DNA of 64,000 nt from Clostridiales bacterium (lineage in GTDB: Bacteria > Bacillota > Clostridia > Monoglobales > WRBX01). The position numbers and the translations under genes are program-made. Positions 28,856-36,132 of the stretch are shown piece after piece. The notes under the pieces were generated by a model. The model was not told where the DNA came from, did no database searches, and saw only the letters and a program-made list of their open reading frames with translations. The stretch is taken from positions 124,001-188,000 of the forward strand of contig JAISIR010000020.1 of the NCBI GenBank assembly GCA_031261985.1. The letters are read 5' to 3'. Every line of letters starts with the position of its first letter. The stretch's first letter is position 1.

Positions 28856-31339
28856 TTATGCGCCTGGTTTTGAAAATGGCTTAGGAGTAGAGCTGTTTGG
28901 TACATTAGGGTTAGGGTTTGGATTCGGGTTAGCTGGTGCGCTGCCGACGTTAGCGTCTATGTTTCCGTCGCGGCTGCTACCTGGCCCGCCAATAGCAAAC
29001 ATTGGTGGCCCATGCCCTGCACCCGGCTTTGTATCTTCGTTGCCTCTAGGAAGATGAGACTTTATTGAAGGCTTTTTGCTTTTTTCAATTAAATCCTTAA
29101 GTAATTTGCTATATCCAGGGCTTTTAATTAAGTAATCAATACCCTCTGGTCTAATTTCTCTAGTTTCCGAAGGGTCGTCAGGGTTAAGCTTCTTAAACTC
29201 ACCAATTGTTTTAAGGTATTTATTGTTGTATTTAATAATTGCATCTGCCAAGTTAACCGCAAAGCGCGCGTTACCAAACTTAGGAATCTTTTTAGCAGCT
29301 TCCATGATTTCGATAATTTTATCGTCACAACTATCAGGAATAATTTGACGTTTTTTAGCGCAGTTTTTCTTAGCAATCTCTAGCAATTCCCTAGATGTTT
29401 GGTCTTTTATATGAACGTGCATGTCATAAGCTATTCGGCTAAACATACCTTCGTTAACATTTAAAAAATGTTCCATTTCTTTTTCGTATCCTGCAAAAAT
29501 TACTACAACCTCGCGGTCTTCCATGGCTTGAAGAAGGCAGGCTAAAACGTCGCCACCATACCCAGTGAAGCCTGTGCCATCGGCATTGGAACCTGTTAGA
29601 GCATACGCTTCGTCGATGAATAGCACACCACCGCGAGCCTTTTCTATCATCTCTTGCGTTTTAAGCATTGTTTGACCAACATAACCTGCAATAAGGTCGG
29701 AAGGTTTACACGTAACCAGCTTCATTTCTTTGGTGTATCCTGCTTTAAACAATTCGTTTGCGTAAAGGGTAGCGGTTACCGTTTTACCTACACCTGCGCT
29801 ACCTGTTAGAACCATGTGCGCGCAGATATCGTTAATTGGCAGCCCGTCTTCGCGTTGAGTTTGAATGTTTTCTACAAAGTCACGAATCGTCTCTTTTACA
29901 TCTTCCATGCCGACTAAATCGTCAAAGTCAACAGGGCGAGTAATTAGCTGGTTTTTATCGTTCATTTGCTTTAACTCGTTGATGATTTCGTTGGCGGTAT
30001 CTTGCACGTTGACATTAAACAAATCGGTTGGGCTTATAATATTAGATGTACGTTTTGAATGCTCTACAATTGTTTTCTGTACATATTTATCCACAAAGTG
30101 ACCGTTACCAAAGCTATCATAGCGGACAGCCTCTTCAAAGATTTTTTTAGCTGAATCGTAAGTTTTGTTGCCGCTTTCTTCGTCGGGACCGATGCCAATT
30201 TGCATATCGTAAATTTTATTTTGGAAGATAGTAGTTAACTGGTCGGGGGTATAATCGGGGCAATTAACCACTGAAGCAAAGTATTTACGAAGTTTTGGGT
30301 TAAGCTTTAGCAGGGTTTTAACCGCGGCAGGCGAACCATTAAACACAACAGGGGGGTCGTTGGGGTTGTTGTCTATATGGTCCATAATTGCAGCAAGCAA
30401 TGGGTGGATGCCGGTTTTACTATCGGTGTTGCAGAACGAATCGATAGGGTCGACAACTATTAGTTTACCCTTGCTATTTTCTAAGGTTTCCTCTAGCTTT
30501 TTGGCGCCTGTTATATCGTCTAAGGTATCGGTGTTTAAATGCTCTACCTCTAAAGCTTGGCTAGAGTTGCCAATTAGGTTTAGCTCGCCATAGATATCGG
30601 CTAAAATATCGGTTGCAAAACTTTTACCCGAGCCACTGTTACCCGAGATTATCATGTTTAAGTTAGGCGTTTTAATATTAGAGTTATCCTTAACTTTATC
30701 GGTAAATAGGGCGTAATCGATTAACGCGTTAACCTCGGATTTAAAATTCTCTAGCCCGACGATGTTTTCCATGCGCTTATTTAACGTGACAGCCTTATGG
30801 TACAATCTACTATTGGCAAAAAGTTCGTAAGTTTCGGGGTCGAGGTTATCTTGTGTGGTAGATTCTTGGTTAACGCTTGGTAATTCGTACTTCAAAATTT
30901 TGAAGTCCTTGCTTAAAACACCTGAAACTTGCTTAAGCTCTTCAAAGAAGTTGTTTAGCTCATCACTATCTTGTCGAAATATAGTAGGCTCGTCGGCTAA
31001 GTATTTTTCTTCATTAAAGAGGGTGCCATTAGAATCGTAGGCTTCAAATAAAATATCTTCAGTGAAAGGTATTTGTTTGACAAATTCAAAGGTGTTAAGT
31101 TCGGGAAAATATTCAAGAGCAATATTAGTTTTATTGCTGAAAATTCTGATGTGCTTATTATTTTTTGCATCATCAAAGACAGCAAAACGAAGAGTATTAT
31201 TTAAATCATAATACCCGTTGGTTAACGGTTCAAAGGTTTGGTTGGGATTGTTAGAATCCGGAAATTGTGGATAAGACTGATGAGTCGTTAAAAATTCGTG
31301 CAATTTTTTAATCGCACTAAAAGTAGCTTCTGAAGCCAT
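28856..31339 (-). CDS. Tandem AAA+ ATPase (CbbX/SpoVK type), first gene of the J-array
   Basis: 827 aa from the ATG preceded by GGGGGAG at good spacing; the open frame extends upstream to a GTG at 31444, but that would run through the promoter. An unrecognised ~200-aa N-terminal region is followed by two AAA+ modules. Module 1 has Walker A GNSGSGKS but a Walker B ending VVDPID in place of DE, so hydrolysis there is probably impaired. Module 2 has Walker A GSAGVGKT, pore-loop-like AGYVGQT, Walker B VLFIDEAYAL and an Arg finger in MFSRI, the CbbX/SpoVK hallmark set. The tail is Asn/Pro-rich (PNPNPNPN). Family members remodel protein complexes. It heads the operon with vWA and J-domain genes. 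Confidence 0.88.
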   Translation of the reverse strand: MASEATFSAIKKLHEFLTTHQSYPQFPDSNNPNQTFEPLTNGYYDLNNTLRFAVFDDAKNNKHIRIFSNKTNIALEYFPELNTFEFVKQIPFTEDILFEAYDSNGTLFNEEKYLADEPTIFRQDSDELNNFFEELKQVSGVLSKDFKILKYELPSVNQESTTQDNLDPETYELFANSRLYHKAVTLNKRMENIVGLENFKSEVNALIDYALFTDKVKDNSNIKTPNLNMIISGNSGSGKSFATDILADIYGELNLIGNSSQALEVEHLNTDTLDDITGAKKLEETLENSKGKLIVVDPIDSFCNTDSKTGIHPLLAAIMDHIDNNPNDPPVVFNGSPAAVKTLLKLNPKLRKYFASVVNCPDYTPDQLTTIFQNKIYDMQIGIGPDEESGNKTYDSAKKIFEEAVRYDSFGNGHFVDKYVQKTIVEHSKRTSNIISPTDLFNVNVQDTANEIINELKQMNDKNQLITRPVDFDDLVGMEDVKETIRDFVENIQTQREDGLPINDICAHMVLTGSAGVGKTVTATLYANELFKAGYTKEMKLVTCKPSDLIAGYVGQTMLKTQEMIEKARGGVLFIDEAYALTGSNADGTGFTGYGGDVLACLLQAMEDREVVVIFAGYEKEMEHFLNVNEGMFSRIAYDMHVHIKDQTSRELLEIAKKNCAKKRQIIPDSCDDKIIEIMEAAKKIPKFGNARFAVNLADAIIKYNNKYLKTIGEFKKLNPDDPSETREIRPEGIDYLIKSPGYSKLLKDLIEKSKKPSIKSHLPRGNEDTKPGAGHGPPMFAIGGPGSSRDGNIDANVGSAPANPNPNPNPNVPNSSTPKPFSKPGA

Positions 31340-31363
31340 AAATAAATCTCCCCCTATATTTAT

Positions 31364-31381
31364 GAGTTGACGTGTCAACTC
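31364..31381. promoter_or_regulatory. Perfect 18-bp palindrome, candidate operator of the J-array
   Basis: GAGTTGACGTGTCAACTC: an 8-bp inverted repeat around a 2-bp centre. It lies in the leader between the array promoter (31446-31474) and the AAA+ start codon, the right place for a repressor site or a leader hairpin. I see no second copy in the window. Confidence 0.5.
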
Positions 31382-31445
31382 GTTGGCTAATAGATATATT
31401 TTCAAATTTTGTAAAAAGGGCAGAATACACCCAATTGTAGCCACT

Positions 31446-31474
31446 ATTATATACCTTTTTTACGTAAATGTCAA
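31446..31474 (-). promoter_or_regulatory. Consensus sigma-A promoter of the AAA+/vWA/J-domain array
   Basis: On the minus strand: TTGACA (31474-31469), 17-bp spacer, TATAAT (31451-31446). Both boxes match the consensus perfectly. The predicted transcript would start near 31438, leaving a ~100-nt leader with an 18-bp palindrome. It is the only strong promoter I see driving the >31-kb array. Confidence 0.8.
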
Positions 31475-31643
31475 TAGAGGTGGAAACGGGTGCCATTGGG
31501 AGTGGTGTAAATAGGGCGAAAAAACGTGATTAAACAAGGGAATTTTGACGAATGTTAAGAGAATGTTAAATTTTTAGGGAGAGAGGGGGAAGTGAAATAA
31601 TGAAGAATGATGAATGAAGAATGATAAATGGCGAATAAAAAAA

Positions 31644-31865
31644 CCTTGCTGAATGCAAGGAAAGGAATTATAGTGAAGTATCTTTGCTAGCGCAAAGAAG
31701 TGAAGTAATTTGCTAGCGCAAATAATGAAGTTTAGCGTAAACGCTAAGTGAAGTTAAGTTTGCCTTTTTCACTGTGAAGCAATTTCATTCGCCGATAGCG
31801 AATTTCATTTCTGAAAGAAACTTTACTTGCCCAAAGGGCAAACTTAGTTGCGCACTTCGTGCGCA
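31644..31865. repeat. String of eight variable hairpins next to tRNA-Thr
   Basis: The gap between the array promoter and tRNA-Thr (31475-31865, no gene) holds simple GAATGA-type repeats (31600-31630) followed by a run of short perfect hairpins: CCTTGC (31644-31660), TCTTTGC (31681-31698), ATTTGC (31708-31723), TTAGCG (31732-31747), ATTCGC (31787-31803), TTTC (31808-31820), TTGCCC (31827-31841) and TGCGCA (31849-31865). They are separated by GAAGTGAAG-like spacers on the left and their complements (TTTCATT, CTTTAC) on the right, so the whole array is roughly mirror-symmetric around 31775. Stem sequences differ while pairing is kept. Not a CRISPR: there are no constant repeats with unique spacers of equal length. 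Confidence 0.75.
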
Positions 31866-31941
31866 TGGAGCTAATGGGCGGATTTGAACCGCCGACCTAC
31901 TGATTACGAATCAGTTGCGCTACCGACTGCGCCACATTAGC
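31866..31941 (-). tRNA. tRNA-Thr (CGT)
   Basis: 76 nt including an encoded CCA. Acceptor GCTAATG pairs with CATTAGC, T-arm GGCGG/CCGCC around TTCAAAT, and anticodon stem ACTGA/TCAGT around a loop with CGT, reading ACG codons. The hairpin-string repeat abuts its 3' end. Confidence 0.93.
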
Positions 31942-32007
31942 GAATGTAGAAATTAATTATATTTGCGTGTTATGTGAAATATTTAAAACAGCGGCGATGT
32001 TACATAT

Positions 32008-32502
32008 CTACCAGTTAAATACTCCATATCTACCTAGAACTTGGGTATAGTTTACGCAACCATTTTCGGCAAAGCGGCTGTCGAAACTTATGTTGCGATT
32101 GTCGCCCATTACAAAATAGCCATGTGGGACGGTATATGGAAAGGTGATATCGCCTACAGATTGCATGTCTTTTTCGTAAATATAGTTCTCAGAAAGTGCG
32201 ACGCCGTCTACAGAAACAGTGTCGTTGTCGTAATCTATATCAACAGTTTGACCAGCTTTTGCGATTATTCTGCTAATTCTAATTGTTTTATCTGGCGCTT
32301 TAAAGACGATGATATCGCCATTTTCGGCAAAAAGGCGATTGCGCTTGTAGTAAAAGATTTTTTCGCCTTCTGTAAAGGTTGTAAGCATTGCATTGCCAGC
32401 GATTTTGACGGTTCCAAACGTAAAAAAATAAGAAATAACACAAACCAAAATCATGGCGGTAATTGCTACGAACCAGACGAAAGGAGGTTGTTTGGTTTTC
32501 AT
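32008..32502 (-). CDS. Signal peptidase I-fold protein lacking the catalytic dyad
   Basis: 164 aa with one N-terminal transmembrane helix (residues ~9-30) and then a type I signal peptidase (S26) domain. Family boxes are recognisable: VKIAGNAM where the nucleophile box normally reads x-G-x-S-M, RISRIIA where the Lys box reads VKRIIG, and an intact GDNRNISFDSR. The nucleophilic Ser is Ala and the general-base Lys is Ser, so the protein should be unable to cleave signal peptides. It could be a pseudoenzyme that binds preproteins or regulates another peptidase. ATG with GAGGT upstream; its own promoter is at 32587-32615. The rest of the fold is intact, which argues against simple decay. Confidence 0.85.
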   Translation of the reverse strand: MKTKQPPFVWFVAITAMILVCVISYFFTFGTVKIAGNAMLTTFTEGEKIFYYKRNRLFAENGDIIVFKAPDKTIRISRIIAKAGQTVDIDYDNDTVSVDGVALSENYIYEKDMQSVGDITFPYTVPHGYFVMGDNRNISFDSRFAENGCVNYTQVLGRYGVFNW

Positions 32503-32586
32503 GTTATTACCTCACTTAACTATAAATTTGAATTAGACACTTGGCAAGCAAAAAGTGGTAGAATAATCAAAATTAACAACATGAAT

Positions 32587-32615
32587 ATTTTACCACATCT
32601 GATATATTTTGTCAA
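32587..32615 (-). promoter_or_regulatory. Promoter of the signal peptidase-like gene
   Basis: Minus strand TTGACA (32615-32610), 17-bp spacer, TAAAAT (32592-32587). It starts just downstream of the stop of the preceding M14 peptidase gene. Confidence 0.65.
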
Positions 32616-32622
32616 GAAATTT

Positions 32623-33894
32623 TTAAACTGTAGCGGCATAAAGGAGCATGGGTAAGTTTTGGCTATATATTTGGTTAAATTGCGATATTGGTAACGGGTT
32701 AGTGCCTAAGCCGACCTCGATTGTATATCCTGGGCGGTTAAAATCTTGGATAAACCAATCTTTATACCCTGCATAAGAGGCGATTCCCGTTGCGTTATCT
32801 AGTGCATAGCCGCTAAGACGCGATAGATTCTCACCGATTATCTTGGCTCCTGCAGGCGCCATGTTTTGAAAGTTCCAATATATCACCTGACCTTGGCTAT
32901 GAAAGGCTAGAACGAGCCTAAAGTTATGGTTGCGTGTGAAGTTGACAAGGCTTTGAGTCTCGGGTTCGGACTCGGGCGAGGGACCAGAATATCGGGTGGG
33001 TCCAGGGCCTGTGATGCCATATGCGCTTTCTGCATCTTTAGATAGCTGCCAAGCGGCATTGTAGTTGTGATTTAAATCCACACCATGGATGTTAGCCTGC
33101 CAATTGGTGCTGAAATCTGTGCTGTTGTTATTCCACTCGATAAGGCGAGAATAGTAGGGGTTATCGGGGTTTAAACCGTTTAGCACAAGGTCGACACCGT
33201 CGGGGTTAACCATTGGAATAATATATATTGAAGTGTTATTGAACAGCTCGTTTATGTTGCGCCCGCCAAGGGTTTGACCGAGAGCGTATGATTTTAAATA
33301 TTGCTCGGCAAATTTCATTAAAAGCGGGGTGGTAATCCATTCTAGCGCATGGTGCGAGGCGTTGTAGAACACTTGATTCTCGCCCTTGCCAAGGCGGAGG
33401 TAGTAGATATCTTTACCCAAAACGCTGCTGCCTGCTGCGCCAATTTCTAGGAAAGGATAGCGCGCTTTAAGCCCTGTGATATCGGTTTTAAGCGCATCGT
33501 AAGTGTAACTAATATTGGTATCTACAACATCGATTCCGTAAGGGACGATTATTTGCGTGCCGATTTGGAGGTCGGTAGCGTTTAGCCCTGGGTTGGCAGC
33601 GATGATTAAGTTGGTATTTGTGTGGTAGCTTTGCGCGATTTTGTAGAATGTGTCGCCCGATTTTATTGTGTAAGTATCGTAGCCTAGAAGGTAGCGGTTT
33701 AGGGTGTTCCAGGTTTGAGTGCCGATGATTCCGTCGGGCGTTAAGCCATTTGACGATTGAAAGCGTTTGATTGCGTCTTCTAATTGTGTGCCAAAAATTC
33801 CGTCGATAGTGGTGATTCTATACCCCATTTTACGAAGAAGAGCTTGGATTTGCATTACATCGGTGCCAGACATGCCAAGTTTTAATGTTCTCAT
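32623..33894 (-). CDS. M14 zinc carboxypeptidase with PG-binding and LysM domains
   Basis: 423 aa from the ATG at 33894; a GTG four codons upstream overlaps the AAGGAG site. Domains: a peptidoglycan-binding type 1 domain (residues ~1-65, with the DGIFG and DGIIG repeats), a LysM domain (~70-120, YTIKSGDTFYKIA), then an M14 peptidase. Zinc and catalytic residues are visible: HHALEW (H-x-x-E), FHSQGQ (His ligand), and Glu in YTIEVG. The substrate-binding box reads DLNHNYN where many homologues have DLNRN. Most likely a gamma-D-glutamyl-diaminopimelate endopeptidase acting on cell-wall peptides. No signal peptide, which suits a spore or lysis-released enzyme. Confidence 0.87.
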   Translation of the reverse strand: MRTLKLGMSGTDVMQIQALLRKMGYRITTIDGIFGTQLEDAIKRFQSSNGLTPDGIIGTQTWNTLNRYLLGYDTYTIKSGDTFYKIAQSYHTNTNLIIAANPGLNATDLQIGTQIIVPYGIDVVDTNISYTYDALKTDITGLKARYPFLEIGAAGSSVLGKDIYYLRLGKGENQVFYNASHHALEWITTPLLMKFAEQYLKSYALGQTLGGRNINELFNNTSIYIIPMVNPDGVDLVLNGLNPDNPYYSRLIEWNNNSTDFSTNWQANIHGVDLNHNYNAAWQLSKDAESAYGITGPGPTRYSGPSPESEPETQSLVNFTRNHNFRLVLAFHSQGQVIYWNFQNMAPAGAKIIGENLSRLSGYALDNATGIASYAGYKDWFIQDFNRPGYTIEVGLGTNPLPISQFNQIYSQNLPMLLYAATV

Positions 33895-33961
33895 TTTACA
33901 ACACACTCCTTAGGGGAAGTATATGCGAGGGAGGGTGAGGAAATGATATAGCGATAAGTGT

Positions 33962-34132
33962 TTAACAGTCGCCGCGGAGTAAATTTTCGGCATAATCGCA
34001 AAGGCTGGCAAATGAGTTTACGTTATCGCCACGAGTTTGAATCTGCGAGCGGACATAATCGGGCAGTCTGTCCCAATAATCTTTAGCGCGTGAGTTGGTA
34101 CTTATTAATTCATCTAAACTTGTGTATTTCAT
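33962..34132 (-). CDS. Small 56-aa protein
   Basis: A short reading frame, MKYTSLDELI to LLRGDC, with a good GAAAGGA ribosome binding site and ATG. The sequence (a YVRSQIQTRGDNVNSF segment, ending in Cys) is hydrophilic and looks like a genuine small helical protein of a type seen in Clostridia, but I cannot assign a function. It sits between the SpoVB-like flippase gene and the M14 peptidase gene on the same strand and may be co-transcribed. Confidence 0.7.
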   Translation of the reverse strand: MKYTSLDELISTNSRAKDYWDRLPDYVRSQIQTRGDNVNSFASLCDYAENLLRGDC

Positions 34133-34200
34133 TATAATTTTTCCTTTCGTTTTAATTTCTCTTTCGTTGCGGTGCGAGTGAATCGCACCTGTTAATCTCG

Positions 34201-35520
34201 TTAGTTACTATTATTTTTACTCTTTTTTATAGTTCTATTCAAATAAAAAATACTAAGCGAGGCGTTTAAAATTTCGCTTGCATACAAAACGCTTAAATAT
34301 CCTTTAATACCAAATATCGGCACGATGAGCCATATCATCGAAATTGTCAGTGCGGTGTCGAAAATATTGATAACAACCACGCTTACATGCGCATTAACGC
34401 CTTTTAACAGCCCGTCAACGATAATATCGAAATAAATTATGGGGATAATAAAAATTAATGCGCGAATATATCCAGCTGATTCGGGGCTTTTATACCATGT
34501 GTTGCCGATAATTGGAGCCAAATGGTACAAAAATGCACCTACTATGATGCCAAAAGTTATGGTTAATGCAAGGATTTTTATTATTGATGTTTTTAGTTTG
34601 CTAATTTTGCCGGTTGCGTGGAACTCGGTTACTTCGGGTACTAAAAGTTGAGCCAGTGAGGTAAGGACGGTGGAAGGGAACATAATTACCGTCATGGCGA
34701 TACCCATTATATTACCATAGTTAGTGTGTGCCATGGCGAGGGTTTGTCCGCTTTTTTGCAAGGCGACGGGTGTTAAAAGTTGTTTGAAGCTAGATAGAGA
34801 GAATTTTATGCAAGAACTTATGGCGACGGGGATGGTTATTTTTAGCAAGGGGGATAGTTGGCTAGGCGCGCCGCTTGAGCGGAATTTGCTACGTTTTAAG
34901 AGTATGCAAAGCGAGATGATGGCGCATAATCCGCTAGAAGTGAAGGCGCCGATAGCGACATATGTAAAAACTATTTGCAGGCTTCTGTTTTTGAATAATA
35001 TAAAGAGGGTTAAGCATACTATTATTCTAGCAGCTTCCTCGAAAATATGTATAATACCGATGGCGGTTATATGGCGGCGGGCGGTTAAGTATCCGCAGAC
35101 CATATTATTTATAGCGATAAAGGGCAGCGAGGCAGCTAGGATTTTTAGCGCGAGCGAAACTTGAGGTGTTTTTAGCCAGATGGTAGAGATGAAGTTTGAA
35201 AATGTTATCAATAAAAAGCTGCTTATAAAGCTGCAAATAATTGAATAGATAAGAGATGTTTTAAGTGTTTTGCCAATGAAATTGGAATTGTTTTTGGCCA
35301 TATGCTCCGAGATGGTTCGTGTTATGCCGATATTTAAGCCAGCTGTGGCAAAAGTGATTCCTAGGATAAAGACCGAGTTTATTAGACTTAAGACGCCTGT
35401 CGACTCGGCGCCTATCATTCGCGTTAGATATATATGGAACAAAAAAGTGAGAGAATTTACGAAAAATTGCGCCCCAGTTAGAATGGCGGTGTTTATTATT
35501 AAAATTTTTAGTTTTCGCAT
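34201..35520 (-). CDS. SpoVB/MurJ-like lipid flippase (MOP superfamily)
   Basis: 439 aa from the ATG at 35520 (AAGGAG six bases upstream; the open frame extends to 35544). About 12 hydrophobic segments spread over the whole length, beginning with LKILIINTAILTGAQFFVNSL, and the polysaccharide-biosynthesis/MATE-like pattern (FLFHIYLTRMIGAESTGVLS) typical of stage V sporulation protein B. Such proteins flip lipid-linked cell-wall or spore-cortex precursors. It is shorter than usual SpoVB (~520 aa). Divergent from the pspC gene. Confidence 0.82.
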   Translation of the reverse strand: MRKLKILIINTAILTGAQFFVNSLTFLFHIYLTRMIGAESTGVLSLINSVFILGITFATAGLNIGITRTISEHMAKNNSNFIGKTLKTSLIYSIICSFISSFLLITFSNFISTIWLKTPQVSLALKILAASLPFIAINNMVCGYLTARRHITAIGIIHIFEEAARIIVCLTLFILFKNRSLQIVFTYVAIGAFTSSGLCAIISLCILLKRSKFRSSGAPSQLSPLLKITIPVAISSCIKFSLSSFKQLLTPVALQKSGQTLAMAHTNYGNIMGIAMTVIMFPSTVLTSLAQLLVPEVTEFHATGKISKLKTSIIKILALTITFGIIVGAFLYHLAPIIGNTWYKSPESAGYIRALIFIIPIIYFDIIVDGLLKGVNAHVSVVVINIFDTALTISMIWLIVPIFGIKGYLSVLYASEILNASLSIFYLNRTIKKSKNNSN

Positions 35521-35530
35521 ATATATCTCC

Positions 35531-35559
35531 TTGACAAATATCAATAATTGTTATAGAAT
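35531..35559 (+). promoter_or_regulatory. Promoter of the pspC-DUF2007-pfkA group
   Basis: TTGACA (35531-35536), 17-bp spacer, TAGAAT (35554-35559), followed after 40 nt by the PspC start codon. Confidence 0.7.
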
Positions 35560-35599
35560 TATATGTGTATGATTTATATAAAATGTGAGGGGTGTATTT

Positions 35600-35833
35600 A
35601 TGGGTAATGGTAAGAAGCTGTGTCAAAGTTCTAAGGATAGAAAAATATTTGGTGTGTGCGGGGGAATTGCTGAATATTTGAATGTTGATTCGACAGTTGT
35701 TAGGCTAGTTGTTGTTGCGTTGGCGATATTTTTTGGCTCGGGGATACTTTTATACATTATAGCTGCGTTGATTATGCCAACTGATACTAATATCTCTGGC
35801 GATGATAATAAAAAAGATGTAATTGATGTATAG
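35600..35833 (+). CDS. PspC-domain protein
   Basis: 77 aa from the ATG at 35600; an upstream GTG overlaps the GAGGGGTG ribosome binding site. The PspC domain is plain: [22 protein letters not shown], then one transmembrane segment ([21 protein letters not shown]) and IMP. PspC-domain proteins are small inner-membrane stress-response proteins; the Asp/Lys-rich tail is cytoplasmic. Own promoter just upstream. Confidence 0.9.
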   Translation: MGNGKKLCQSSKDRKIFGVCGGIAEYLNVDSTVVRLVVVALAIFFGSGILLYIIAALIMPTDTNISGDDNKKDVIDV

Positions 35834-35868
35834 TTGATTTAAATCCTTTAAAGGGGTAGGTTTAATTT

Positions 35869-36054
35869 ATGTGGACGCCTATTTATATGGCACAATCGCT
35901 TAATATTGCAATTAGAATAAAACAAATGTTAGAGCAAAACGATATTTTAGTTTATGTTAGACCTGCTAAAACTAACGGTGAATGTTATGATTTATTAGTT
36001 CCGCGGGCGGAGTTAGAAGAGGCGCAAGGGCTTATATTTGCTAATTTTAGTTGA
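35869..36054 (+). CDS. DUF2007-type putative signal-transducing protein
   Basis: 61 aa: MWTPIYMAQSLNIAIRIK at the start and YDLLVPRAELEEAQGL near the end, the pattern of the small DUF2007 family. The family folds like a PII/ACT-type small domain and its role is unknown. The gene directly precedes pfkA, a neighbourhood I associate with this family in Clostridia. A good GGGG site precedes the ATG. Confidence 0.75.
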   Translation: MWTPIYMAQSLNIAIRIKQMLEQNDILVYVRPAKTNGECYDLLVPRAELEEAQGLIFANFS

Positions 36055-36132
36055 TTTTAGAAAATTAGTGGTCGTTTTAAAAAGTTTGCAACGGTTCGCA
36101 ATGTTAACGAAAGATTCGGGAGGATTTTAACT

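Noticed and set aside
31600-31865. CRISPR array
   Set aside because: Repeats are hairpins with changing stems, spacers are short and similar, and no cas genes are nearby.
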